NCBI GenBank assembly: GCA_934045075.1
Contig: OW203731.1
Coordinates: 16,693,570 to 16,757,569 of the forward strand
Direction of reading: 5' to 3'
Source of the DNA: Yponomeuta sedellus
Lineage: Eukaryota; Arthropoda; Insecta; Lepidoptera; Yponomeutidae
DNA length: 64,000 bases
Position numbers and translations under genes: made by a program. Below are positions 34,414 through 44,218 of this stretch, piece after piece. Under the pieces are notes generated by a model. That model had not been told where the DNA came from and searched no databases. It saw only the letters and a list, made by a program, of their open reading frames with translations. The number at the start of each line of letters is the position of its first letter. Within the stretch, counting starts at the first letter, position 1.

Positions 34414-34952
34414 TTAGTTGAGCTCTTCCACTGATAGCGAACCGGTTTGTTGTCTCGCCTTGCGCTCCGCTCGGCTACGCACATTACATATAAATCGTAG
34501 TACGTACGCACCTATCCGTTTAAGCTCAGTAAATGACGAATAACGTTCAAACTGAAAAAGGCTGCCGATCGGTGCACAAACTAAACTACAAGTTTGCGAT
34601 TTTAATTCGGGTAAATCATTTAGGTCAACTGAGTTGTCGCGTTTTTCAGCTGAAAAATCAGAATAACATTGTAAATATGATGGCCCGCTCCACCATAACT
34701 TGCAACCGATTAAAGAGTCAAGTCTGACACCTCTGGACAATAAGTCAGCTGGCTTGTCCTTGCTAGGGACATGTAATCATTCTGCATCACCTGTAAGCTC
34801 GTTTATTTGCGTAACACGATTTTGCACGAATGTTTTCAACAGATGTGGTGACATGCGCAGCCAGTTCATGACAATAGTCGAGTCCGTCCAGAAGTAAACG
34901 TTTGTAAAAGACAATCTTAACGAAGTAATTATCTTTTTATACAGTTTTGCAC
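34414..34952 (-). pseudogene. BEL/Pao RNase H to connection region
   Basis: Minus-strand reading gives SLRLSFTNVYFWTDSTIVMNW, the RNase H aspartate region, then HVPSKDKPADLLSRGVRLDSL, which is standard for BEL elements. A TGA interrupts just before HVPSKDKP. The frame then runs to ERKARQQTGSLSVEELN. The upstream half of RNase H lies beyond the MITE at 35,741. Confidence 0.82.
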
Positions 34953-35740
34953 TAGCGATGCGCGATTATGAATAAAATTATAAGTCGACTAATCTTCCAC
35001 TTACTAACGTTCGTATTCGACTTCAATATTAGTTATCACTAATCCTGAAAATCGAATAAAACCACTAATTAGTAACCACTAATGTCAAATTGTATTATGA
35101 ATGGTACCTACTTACTAGGGGAAAAATGGCTCTAATTTACGCGCGAAAGGCGCCATCTAGCTCTCGCAAGACCGCAAGGCGAGGTCAAAGTTTAAACAAA
35201 CAGTACCTACCTAGGTCACGTTACTTGTTCAACTCAGGTGTGATTGTAATTGTTTAGTTCAAGGTCGTGCGTGTTACTTTCTTTTCACTACTAACAGAAA
35301 AGTATTCCTGCCTTCAATAGTTTAGATCTTCAAAACTAATTTTGCTATTACACTGAACTTTTTTTTTTTTTGCAATGGCAGACTTTCGGATTGGGTTATG
35401 TCGTTGCTACACGCAACATTTTATGGTTTTACTTTCAACACCTTGACATACGGTTGAATTTTGCTTGCCGCATGAAAGTGGAAGCAAGATATAAAACACT
35501 GAATCCCGAATCGGTCCGATTCTCGGTGGAAATGCTCGAGTCGACCAAATTAGTATGCGTCTGCTTGAATGATCCCGAGTCGGCCCGAGTTGCAGCGGAA
35601 CGACACGAGTCGACGACAAGTAGTGTTAGATTAGCGATTTGAGAACGTTAGTTACTAATCTGGATGTCTAATTCGACTAAGTCGAATGACAGCCATAGTC
35701 GAATGATATCATTAGTATCATTCATAATCGCCCTTCTTTA
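34953..35740. mobile_element. hAT-type MITE with 8-bp target duplication
   Basis: TTTTGCAC flanks both ends (34,945-34,952 and 35,741-35,748). The inverted termini share GCGATTATGAAT, with a TA-starting outer part (TAGCGATGC on the left, TAAAGAAGG on the right when read inward). An 8-bp duplication is the hAT signature. No transposase is present. The inside is rich in AGTCGA/TCGACT motifs. It interrupts BEL RNase H between RLELC and SAKLYKKI. Confidence 0.85.
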
Positions 35741-36773
35741 TTTTGCACCCACGAGTGCAAAGTTCAAGCCGAGGTATACTTATCGATTTTAGGGGGGCAA
35801 CCTTGCTTTTTGCGCATAGTAACCTAACGGTGACCGTCGAATCATCGTTGTAGGTACGCAGGTAGGCATAAGCACCATATGCATTTTGTGACGCATCTGA
35901 GAAGATGTGAAGCTCTGTGTGTTGAACGTTATCACTTGTAGCACGACGTGGAATCTTCAATTCGTGTAAGCACTTCAGAGTACTGATGAAGTAATTCCAG
36001 GTTACAGCAATTTCGTGAGACACAACAGAATCCCAATCCTGTTTGCTGAGCCAAAACTTCTGTAAAAATATTTTCGCGATTATTACTGCGGGAGATAAAA
36101 GACCCAGCGGGTCGTATATTTGTGATATAATAGATAACATCATTCCTTTAGTTAATTTCGATGTATCTTGGATTTTGCAAATTTTTGTGGTGAAGTGAAG
36201 TTCATCACTGTCACTGAACCAGCCTATGCCGAGTGTTTTGTTCTGCGTATGTTCGCCAGTAAACATTTTTAGCGAAGCACAATTCGTGACGTCAGAGTTG
36301 AGGTTTTTCTCGCCAGAGGATCAGCTGCAAGGACCTTTGTTCTGCCTGTATGAACCTGCCTGAACATTTTTTCGACGTCGGCATAGGCGACATATTTATA
36401 TTGCCGAAAACGTAAAAGAATTGCGAATATATCGTTTTGTAGTGCTGGTCCCGGCAGCTGAATGTCGTTAAGTGACTTCTGAGATGTAGTCGCAGCACTA
36501 CCGTTAAAACCACGCGTAATTTAGTAGTCGAACTACTTTCTCTAAGAACCCCGTGGTGTGGCAAAAAGTAATTCGGTTTTCCAGGGTCATCCACACGCGT
36601 CATGTGACCTAAAGCCTCGTATTCACGCATGATCTCACCGTACATTCGTTTATACTCTGGGAAACGCTCTAGTTTACGCTCTAGAGATAAAAACCGATTT
36701 TTCGCCATCGAATAAGAATCGCCCAACGCTTCGGCCGATTCTTTTAGTGGAATACGGACAGAAAATCTACCGT
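35741..36773 (-). pseudogene. BEL/Pao reverse transcriptase region with a deleted core
   Basis: The frame 36,726-36,292 starts SYSMAKNRFLSLERKLERFP and contains MREYEALGHM and NYFLPHHGVLRE. A frame change follows into YVAYADVEKMFRQV, which carries the first polymerase aspartate. Then the sequence jumps from ILWREKPQL to KMFTGEHTQNKTLGIGW at about 36,290. The part that should hold the YVDD motif is gone. The rest (36,266-35,760) has ISQIYDPLGLLSPA, HIFSDASQNAYGAYAY and SKVAPLKSISIPRLELC. It could not polymerise DNA. Confidence 0.85.
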
Positions 36774-37298
36774 TGTATAGAATCAGGCGTTACTTTGCGG
36801 AAATCCATAATAGCATTAAAAAGTTAAAATTACTTTGCTGAATTCCGCCAAAAATCCCACAAGCACCATGCAGCTAGCTAATGCACCGCCCTCCCTCCCA
36901 CTTTTTCAAGCAGAAGCAAGACACGAACACACCACCACCAACACCAATACTTGTGTGAGAAAACACGCGACGCGTTTCGCCTCTAACACGAGGCATCCTC
37001 AGGCTCCCAAATGCAAGTGACCGTCTCCGCAATGTAACCGTTAAACTGGTGACCGTTAAACCGTTTCAACCGCCTATGGGCTATTGTTGTTTTGTGCAAA
37101 TATATCGATTAATGGGGAAATAGAGGAGCTGCCCACCTGTTCATTCAGCATTGTAAACAACCTATCCCTAGATAATTTGGAAATTTCCAGCTGTTCAAGT
37201 ATAGACAATCTCAACCCTTTACTGCAGGTGTGTAAAATTTCCAAATTATGGTTATTATTAAGTACATGACCCGTATCCAAAAGGTGTTTGGCAAAATG
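36774..37298 (-). mobile_element. Truncated Penelope element inside BEL (Penelope A)
   Basis: AGAAAATCTACCGT (14 bases) flanks it at 36,760-36,773 and 37,299-37,312. The minus strand codes for the end of the GIY-YIG part (FAKHLLDTGHVLNNNHNLEI ... SISPLIDIFAQNNNSP), then the terminal region shared with Penelope B. It is 5'-truncated and lacks the reverse transcriptase. Removing it rejoins the BEL protein at TERLTDGRFS. Confidence 0.9.
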
Positions 37299-38247
37299 AG
37301 AAAATCTACCGTCAGTCAGTCGTTCAGTCGCTTTAGTAAATAGCTCCTCACACAAACATTCGTCGTTGGTGAGAGGGCTACCTAACTGAGGTATCTTTTC
37401 TATCCCAAAAACGCTTAAGTTGCTCATCTAGAGCTTGGGTAAAGTGGCACTGGACTTGATTGATGCGCAAGTTCCGAGTGTTATCGTATATAGGACCGGA
37501 AATTAACCAACCTAACTTCGAATTTTGTAGATATGGCCCGTTTTTTAACCGAATCCTACCTTCGTCTAATAGATCCCAAAACAAATCTGCGCCAATCAGC
37601 AAATCGATTTCTGAATTGGCGAAAAATGTTGGGTCTGCCAGTTGAACATTGTTTGGAAGTCGTATAAGCTCGGCATCAATGCTTGTCGTGGGCAAACCGG
37701 TTGTTATGCGCTGCAAGACAATACATTGAGCAGTTGCTGAGTAATCGTCTAATTTAGATTGCATAGTTATTTCGCATGAATGATTTGAGTGCGTCACCGA
37801 TTGTGCGACACCTGAAATCTGGAAAGTGGACTGTATAAGAGGCACATTTAATCGATTTCTTAATGTTTCCGAGACAAAACAGTGTTGACTGCCGTTATCT
37901 AATAGCGCTCGGGCTGTATAAAATCGCTTATGGTCGTCCATTACATCCACCAATGCCGTGCATAACAACACAGGTTGCAAATAACCCGGCTGGTCGCGTG
38001 TATCGCCGCCGCTGCTGTTTTTATTTATATCCGCATGATAAGAATCTACTGATAACGAGTATAGCGCGGTGGATGGAGCAACGGGGGACGGATCAGCTGT
38101 GCGCTCGCTACGCACACACGCATGATTGTTGTTAGCAAAATTAGTTACGTGGAGTAAGCTATTGTGCTTGCCCTGACATTGCTTGCAGGGACCAAACGTA
38201 CAATCTGCAAGTGGATGATAAAAAGTTGTAACACGTATAAATTGCAT
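37299..38247 (-). pseudogene. BEL/Pao protease region
   Basis: The minus-strand frame has ARALLDNGSQHCFVSETLRNRL, where BEL proteases usually show D-S-G; here the reading is D-N-G. LIGADLFWDLLDEGRI and LQNSKLGWLISGPI follow, the conserved flap-to-end region. A frame change near 37,400 leads to PQLGSPLTNDECLCEELF, the linker to the polymerase, until the Penelope A insertion. Confidence 0.85.
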
Positions 38248-38362
38248 GATTACCGGTACATAAAGGACAGTTTTTGCTGTAAGACAGTTTGCTTTTCAAA
38301 CCGGTGTTGTTGGTCGAGACATAGCTATGCACTGGCGCATTGCTTTTGTGTTGAACAGCCTT

Positions 38363-39276
38363 TTAGTTCATTATAGGTTTGTTTTGCAACTTATTATGAT
38401 GACTCGCGGTTATCATCTCCAACATACCCGCTTTGTTACGAAGAAATGAAAGCAAATCCTCCAGTTTCAACTTTTGACAAGAATCAACGAGAATAGAACC
38501 TTTGTGACTTTCCCAATCGCGCTCGGTAGCAATATCGAGTTTCGAAACAATTAAATAAATAATCAACGTGTCCCAAGATTCGGTGGGCTCGTCTAGCGTT
38601 TTTAGAGCACGAAGATTTCGCAAAATTATGTCTATCAGTTTTCTAAGTTGCATAGGTGATTCTTGTTTTGGGCTTGAAATGGAAAACAAAGATTTTATAT
38701 GATTGTGAACAAGAAGTCGAGTATTATGAAATCTATTCTCTAGTAACTCCCATGCATGTAGGTAGTTATCGGCTGTAAACTCTAATGCACATATCACCTG
38801 CAATGCACTGCCACTGAGTGAAGAACGCAAATAATGGAATTTATGTATCGCGCCTAAATCTGAACGTTTATGGATCATAGTGACATACGAATTCCTATAC
38901 TCGAGCCAATGGTCATACAATCCATCAATGGCAGTTTAATTTCGGGTAGTTTAACATGAACGCGCGGTAAACCGTTACAACCAGTAGAACTAGATTTCGC
39001 ATGGTTGGAACTGTCCTCAGTCTCCCCACTTTCGATTAAACTTTCAGCAGTTGCCAAAGCACTGAAGTACAATGACTCAAAAGATTCTACGTAATCAATA
39101 TTAGAATCTGACTCAGACTCTAGAGAACCAATATCTATTTTGCTTTCGATTTTATTGAAATTATGAAAAATGACTTGCGCGGCCTGCATTCTAAACTTTA
39201 TTTGTTTTATTTGTAGTTTAGATGGGCTGACATTTTCGAATGAATCTAAGTATTTCGTGATCAATCTACCTCTCAA
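38363..39276 (-). pseudogene. BEL/Pao gag
   Basis: Two minus-strand frames (39,276-38,875 and 38,920-38,363) overlap with a shift at about 38,900. The content is typical of BEL gag: KLPEIKLPLMDG-like start of the capsid part, SVTMIHKRSDLGAIHKFHYL, AYLLEN-like helices and KLKLEDLLSFLRNKAGMLE. The zinc knuckles near 38,250-38,360 are blurred by frame breaks. Confidence 0.8.
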
Positions 39277-39699
39277 ATTACCGCGTTGCCTCCTGAGGTC
39301 AGAAAGGTCATTACGTTATTTCGAGGGAGAAACAGAACTTCCAGCTTGTACTAAAGGCACTCCCAACAATTCCTCACCACTATTCATCATTACAAAGGCC
39401 TGCGTGTAAAAATAGGGGAAGGCACTCACGGATACGTGGGACTGGAACGGCAACACACGGCACAAAGACTCGAACTAGAATTTGCACAAAAGACACGGTT
39501 TTAACACGAATCGTTAGGAGGGAGGGAGTAGACGGGAAGGAAAACCTGACCGTTAAGCTGCTGATGGTTCACGATGGCTGACGCGGAGGTATCACGACGT
39601 GTAGACGAGCCGAATCTTCTCTCAAATGAAGAATCCTCTTCACCGTGAATCTTCTCTCAAATGAAGTCCTCTTCGTCAGATCCGGCCGCAGGATCAATA

Positions 39700-39965
39700 T
39701 GTGCAGTATGAGGAGGTTTTCGGGGCTTCTTCAATAATTTATTGTATTCGGTTTAATTGCAAATTGATTTTATTTCAATAGACGTTAGAAATTCGTTAAA
39801 AGAGACGTTACAATGGTAACATACAAGCGAGTAGATCCCCAGCGATAGGTGGGGGGGGGGGTTATTTTTTATTCTTTTTTTCGATCATAGATGGCGATAT
39901 AATGTTGCACCGCCATGAGTGTCTAACAGATGGCTCTCAAGTCGTAGAGAGTAGTTGCACCAACA
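39700..39965 (-). mobile_element. BEL/Pao 5' LTR
   Basis: Same sequence as the left LTR, bounded by TGTGCAG and GCACCAACA in plus-strand reading, with a run of ten G. It is followed outward by the CCTGC duplication. Confidence 0.88.
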
Positions 39966-40048
39966 CCTGCTTCTTTTATTTTTGGTTGTTGTATAGAATC
40001 AGGCGTTACTTTGCGGAAATCCATTATAGCATTAAAAAGTTAAAATTA

Positions 40049-40566
40049 GAGAGAGAGAGAGAGAGAGACATTTATTTGAAGCAACAAAGATACAATACAC
40101 ATAACACACATAACGATATTAAAATAATACAGACAAATAAGAAAAGGAAGAACAAAGAAAAATATTATATAACAAAGAATACGATATAAAACAAACATTT
40201 ACAATTTAGAAGGGCATTGTATCTCCGCAGCCACAAACAGGTAGCTGACTCAGCATTTGCTGCAGGCTGGGCCTGCAACACTGATTTTCAGTCAGCACCT
40301 ATTCTTCAATTTATACATAACGTATAGAATATACCTACATACAGATCTTACATAAAAAATAATATTTATAAAACAATGTCAATAGAATAGAATATGCTGT
40401 GAAATATACTAAATATAGAATATCTAAGTAACAATGCACATAATATGATAATAAAAATATGTAGCAATAAAAATTTATAAGCAAAGAAATAACAAATAAG
40501 TACATATTGGAATTATTAAAATAGCTTAATGTAATTAAAGTTAACATAACATAAAGGAGAAAAACC

Positions 40567-40637
<71 letters not shown>

Positions 40638-40639
40638 CA

Positions 40640-40671
<32 letters not shown>

Positions 40672-40706
40672 CATACACACATATACATATATACATATAT
40701 ATATAC
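40049..40706 (-). mobile_element. LINE 3' end inserted in Penelope B
   Basis: TTAAAATTA is found on both sides (40,040-40,048 and 40,707-40,715), and Penelope A shows the uninterrupted site. On the minus strand the insert ends with an AATAAA signal followed by (TC)n. It contains 'ctgaaaatcagtgttgcagg', a stem-loop-like motif, and begins in a (TA)n/(CATA)n tract at 40,571-40,700. No coding sequence. Confidence 0.65.
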
Positions 40707-40850
40707 TTAAAATTACTTTGCTAAATTCCGCCAAAAATCCCACAAGCACCATGCGGTTAGCTAATGCACCGCCCTCCCTCCCACTTTTTCAAGCAGAAGC
40801 AAGACACAAACACACCACCACCAACACCAATTTTTGTGTGAGAAAACACG

Positions 40851-40886
40851 CGACGCGTTTCGCCTCTAACACGAAGCATCCTCAGG
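40851..40886 (-). ncRNA. Candidate hammerhead-ribozyme-like motif, left Penelope terminus
   Basis: Minus-strand reading gives CTGAGGA, a stem GCTTC/GAGGC around GTGTTA, then CGAAACGCGTC. The CTGANGA...GAAA core resembles the small hammerheads reported in Penelope terminal repeats. A T next to CTGAGGA is not canonical, so activity is uncertain. Two more copies exist in this window: 42,627-42,665 (+) and 36,969-37,003 (-). Confidence 0.4.
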
Positions 40887-40987
40887 CTCCCAAATGCAAG
40901 TGACCGTCTCCGCAAAAACGCTCCGTATTTATAGGCTAGGCCGCCCCTCCCCCCGATGACGCAATGTAACCGTTAAACTGGTGACCG

Positions 40988-41374
40988 TTAAACCGTTTCA
41001 ACCGCATATGGGCTATTATTGTTTTGTGCAAATATATCGATTAATGGGGAAATAGAGGAGCTGCCCACCTGTTCATTCAGCATTGTAAACAACCTATCCC
41101 TAGATAATTTGGAAATTTCCAGCTGTTCAAGTATAGACAATCTCAACCCCTTACTGCAGGTGTGTAAAATTTCCAAATTATGGTTATTATTAAGTACATG
41201 ACCCGTATCCAAAAGGTGTTTGGCAAAATGAGATTTATCCGGATGATTGTTTCGGAAAGCCGCCATATGCTCCCTATACCGAGTTATAAAACTCCTACCG
41301 GTCTGGCCAATATACACTCCATTACATTCCGGACAAGCAACTCTATACACCCCAGACCGCTGGAATCTATCCAC
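40988..41374 (-). pseudogene. Penelope GIY-YIG endonuclease domain
   Basis: The frame begins FQRSGVYRVACPECNGVYIG, with the GIY-YIG pair as GVY and YIG and a CPEC zinc-type pair, then QTGRSFITRYREH with the catalytic arginine region. It ends SPYAVETV. It continues the reverse transcriptase frame after a single in-frame TAA at about 41,381. The domain nicks target DNA for priming. Apart from that stop it looks undamaged. Confidence 0.9.
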
Positions 41375-41383
41375 CCTCTCTTT

Positions 41384-42559
41384 TTAATTGCACAGATTTC
41401 TAGCCAAAGAGTTGCTCGTCCTGAACGCAACCCGTATCCCAGATCTTTTTAACGTCCGGTGGATTTTTTCAGAAACTGGACCTACATAGGTAATACTTGA
41501 CTTCATTTTTTGAGGCCTTTCAGGTGGCACTGCGTATAAAAGTCTACTAACCATACCGTTCCGCTTCCTGACCATCAGCCTATCAATCATTCGCCTGCTA
41601 TATCCGTTTGCAACTGCTATTTGATAGATGGTATTTAGTTCCTTGTTGTAATTAGCAGAAGACATTGGCACAGTTAGCAAACGGTGAATATAGCAATGGA
41701 ATGCTGCCATTTTGTGTTGCCACGGATGACAAGACGTTATTGGGATAACAGTGTCAGTCTGTGTTGGCTTTCGGTAAATCTCAAACTCATGCTTGTTACC
41801 CACCCTAGTTATTTTTAGATCTAGGAAATTAAGCGATTCGTTCTGTTCTTTCTCTAGTTTGAAATTGATTTTAGGGTGTTTTGTGTTCAAGGTATTGACA
41901 AATGAGTCTAGTTGTCTAAATGTACCTGTCCAGCATATAATGATGTCATCTACATACCGGTAATAATAAAGTATGTTTCTCTTCCCAACTATATGATTAC
42001 GTTCAAAATTATCCATGAAAATATCAGCTAGCAAAGGACTCAATGGTAAACCCATTGCTAAGCCTTCCTTTTGTTGGTAAAATGCACCATCAAACATGAA
42101 ATAATTTTGACGCATGCATACTGCTGTTAATTCCAATAATTGTAATTTTTCCCCTGGATGAAGACGTTGCATGTCCATGAAGTCTGAAATGAACTGAAGA
42201 CATTCAGGGTACGGAACGTTAGAGAAAAGACTGTCCACATCCAGAGAAATCAATTTTGCATTGCTGGGAAGAGAAACATCCTTAATCCGCTCTATAAGAT
42301 CCAAACTATTTTTCAGAACAAATTTGGGATTAAAAGCTGTCTTATCCCTAAGAAGATCGTTAAGACGTTTGGATAAATTATATGCTGGAGCCCCAATATA
42401 ACAAACAACAGGACGAATCGGTACATTTTCTTTGTGAATTTTAGGCAATCCATACAAAATCGGTGGCAGTGGATTCATAGGTGCAATTTTACTCTTTTCA
42501 ACCTCTGGATTTGTAAAAATAAAAGATGACTCCGACACTGCCTTCTTGACCTCCGTCAC
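41384..42559 (-). CDS. Penelope reverse transcriptase (N-terminally short)
   Basis: A 391-codon frame with LYGLPKIHKENVPIRPVV, ISLDVDSLFSNVP (first polymerase aspartate), EGLAMGLPLSPLLADIFMDN, YYYRYVDDIIICW (YVDD) and LNFLDLKITR, the normal order of Penelope polymerase motifs. Complete Penelope proteins are longer and have an N-terminal part that is absent here, because the inverted terminal repeat starts right at the frame's 5' edge. A TAA separates it from the endonuclease. The frame is otherwise clean over 1.2 kb, so decay has been slight. The first codon shown is not necessarily a start. Confidence 0.88.
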   Translation of the reverse strand: MTEVKKAVSESSFIFTNPEVEKSKIAPMNPLPPILYGLPKIHKENVPIRPVVCYIGAPAYNLSKRLNDLLRDKTAFNPKFVLKNSLDLIERIKDVSLPSNAKLISLDVDSLFSNVPYPECLQFISDFMDMQRLHPGEKLQLLELTAVCMRQNYFMFDGAFYQQKEGLAMGLPLSPLLADIFMDNFERNHIVGKRNILYYYRYVDDIIICWTGTFRQLDSFVNTLNTKHPKINFKLEKEQNESLNFLDLKITRVGNKHEFEIYRKPTQTDTVIPITSCHPWQHKMAAFHCYIHRLLTVPMSSANYNKELNTIYQIAVANGYSRRMIDRLMVRKRNGMVSRLLYAVPPERPQKMKSSITYVGPVSEKIHRTLKRSGIRVAFRTSNSLARNLCN

Positions 42560-42832
42560 AAATATTTAAAGGCCTAGCCTATAAATACGGAGCGTTTTTG
42601 CGGAGACGGTCACTTGCATTTGGGAGCCTGAGGATGCCTCGTGTTAGAGGCGAAACGCGTCGCGTGTTTTCTCACACAAGTATTGGTGTTGGTGGTGGTG
42701 TGTTCGTGTCTTGCTTCTGCTTGAAAAAGTGAGAGGGAGGGAGGGCGGTGCATTAGCTAACCGCATGGTGCTTGTGGAATTTTTGGCGGAATTCAGCAAA
42801 GTAATTTTAACTTTTTAATTCTTTTATTTTTG

Positions 42833-43349
42833 ATAATACCCGGTCCAATGTTTTGCCCACGTCATTTAAATTTTTACCCACCATAAAAATATTATCAATA
42901 AAAACCACTACGTTAGGTATATCACACAACAGCTTACTTATAAGCCGCTGAAAAGATCCTGGTGCTGTGCTCACCCCATAAGGTAGAAACGAATACTTAA
43001 ATATACCTTGTTCTGTATTGATTACAGTCAGTTCTTGTGACTCAGGATTCAACGGTGCTTGTAAGTAAGCCACTTTTAAGTCTAATTCACAATAGTATTC
43101 ACCCCCTTTTAATGTTTCAAAAATTGTCTCCATTCGAGGCAGTGGGTAATGGTCAATTTCTAAATGTGGGTTTAAAGTAACTTTATAGTCACCACATAAT
43201 CTTATTGATCCATCTGGTTTAAGTATAGGCACCACAGGTGTCCCCCAGTCACTGTAGTTTACTGGCTCAATTCTTTTATTTTCCAGTAACCGTTCAATTT
43301 CTAGTTTTACTTTGCCTTTTATTGCAAATGGCTCTTGCCAAGCTGGCAA
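42833..43349 (-). pseudogene. Gypsy-B reverse transcriptase, N-terminal half
   Basis: The minus-strand frame contains IERLLENKRIEPVNYSDWGT, IRLCGDYKVTLNP, YYCELDLKVAYLQAPL and VVFIDNIFMVG, in which the catalytic D-D reads D-N. It ends at the Penelope B site in KTLDRVLSKIKE and continues beyond both insertions at 32,726. The D-to-N change would kill the polymerase. Confidence 0.88.
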
Positions 43350-43520
43350 AAACTTTGGCTTGGCAACATTTTTTAATTTTAATGTTATACACTCTTCTTT
43401 AAAATCGCCCTATCCCGGAGTGAAGACTTCTTTGAAAGCATCCCTTATCTTAGCTATTTGTTCAACATTGTTTACATTAACTTCACATTTATTGTCAAGA
43501 TTTATTTTGCTCTCAACCTG

Positions 43521-44215
43521 TTAGGCAATATTTAACGGCCACAAGTTTAATATACTTAGCCAGTCTCTACCTATGACTCTTGGTCTATCATTTTCCACAA
43601 TATACACTTGTCCCCTAAATTCTTTTGAATTTTTCCATGCAATAGACAAATTATCTACCACACCTATCGGCTTTGAAACAGATTGATCAAAATTTTTGTA
43701 CATAATATTACATGGTTTTATTTCTTTTTCTGGAATTAAATTGTTTTTGTCATTAAAAGTGATTGTTGAAAGGCCTTTTCCCAGCAGTGGGACACAGCCA
43801 TGGCTAATTAAAAAAAAAAGTGATTGTACTGACCTCGGATCCTGTGTCTAACTCGAAAGAAACTGCTTTACCTTGCATCAATACTTCCATACACTGGGGT
43901 GGTACTTTCCCGCGGTTGCATCTGTTGACATACATTGTGCAAGCATCTGTTTCATCACTATCAACTGGTTCCCTGGAAAATAATTTCTGAACACTTTCTT
44001 CTATACCCCGGATGTCTGATTCCCTTGGTTCCACAACTTCAACAAGTCTAGTATCTCGTTGCGTACACATCTTGCAGATGTGGCCCTGTTATCCACATTC
44101 GGAACAATGTTTATTCCTTAGTGTACACTCTGGCCTTGTGTGATCATCTTTTCCACACGCATAACATTTTATCGGCTTTGGATCTCTAGCCGACGTCCCA
44201 GGATTTGGTCTCCTT
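43521..44215 (-). pseudogene. Gypsy-B nucleocapsid and protease
   Basis: On the minus strand two knuckles are readable: CYACGKDDHTRPEC, then CSECG-stop-QGHICKMC with a TAA inside the second. The frame 44,070-43,804 ends with QGKAVSFELDTGSEVSTITF, the protease active site. A 49-bp insertion (43,767-43,815) stops it. The remainder (43,703-43,521) has VENDRPRVIGRDWLSILNLW, the end of the protease. Confidence 0.85.
43755..43827 (+). mobile_element. Minimal LINE/SINE stub with 12-bp target duplication
   Basis: AAAAGTGATTGT occurs at 43,755-43,766 and 43,816-43,827. The 49 bases between end in an A-run and contain 'cccagcagtgggac', the 3' end motif of an abundant lepidopteran LINE/SINE family. It is an extreme 5' truncation and breaks the gypsy-B protease just after its active site. 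Confidence 0.75.
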
Positions 44216-44218
44216 TGA

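Larger units (their letters stand above)
32722..39970 (-). mobile_element. BEL/Pao LTR retrotransposon, full span with CCTGC target duplication
   Basis: LTRs at 32,727-32,984 and 39,700-39,965 bound a minus-strand element of about 7.2 kb. CCTGC occurs directly outside both (32,722-32,726 and 39,966-39,970). Order on the minus strand is gag, protease, reverse transcriptase, RNase H, integrase. A truncated Penelope (36,774-37,298) and a hAT-type MITE (34,953-35,740) have landed inside it. It sits inside the gypsy-B polymerase. It is dead: the RT core is partly deleted and frames are broken. Confidence 0.92.
39971..42832 (-). mobile_element. Penelope element B with 14-bp target duplication
   Basis: TTCTTTTATTTTTG lies at 39,971-39,984 and 42,819-42,832. 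Between them is a minus-strand Penelope-like element with reverse transcriptase, GIY-YIG endonuclease and terminal repeats of about 240 bases in inverted orientation (about 40,707-40,950 and 42,573-42,818). Inverted or partial terminal repeats are known for Penelopes. The left terminus carries an inserted LINE end (40,049-40,706). The whole element interrupts the gypsy-B reverse transcriptase, directly next to the BEL insertion. Confidence 0.9.

Noticed and set aside
35370..35642. Plus-strand frame rich in ES/ESAR repeats
   Set aside because: It lies within the hAT-type MITE and reflects its repeated TCGA motifs; no domain.
40335..40752. Tyr/Ile/Met-rich minus-strand frames
   Set aside because: They are translations of the (TA)n and (CATA)n microsatellite.
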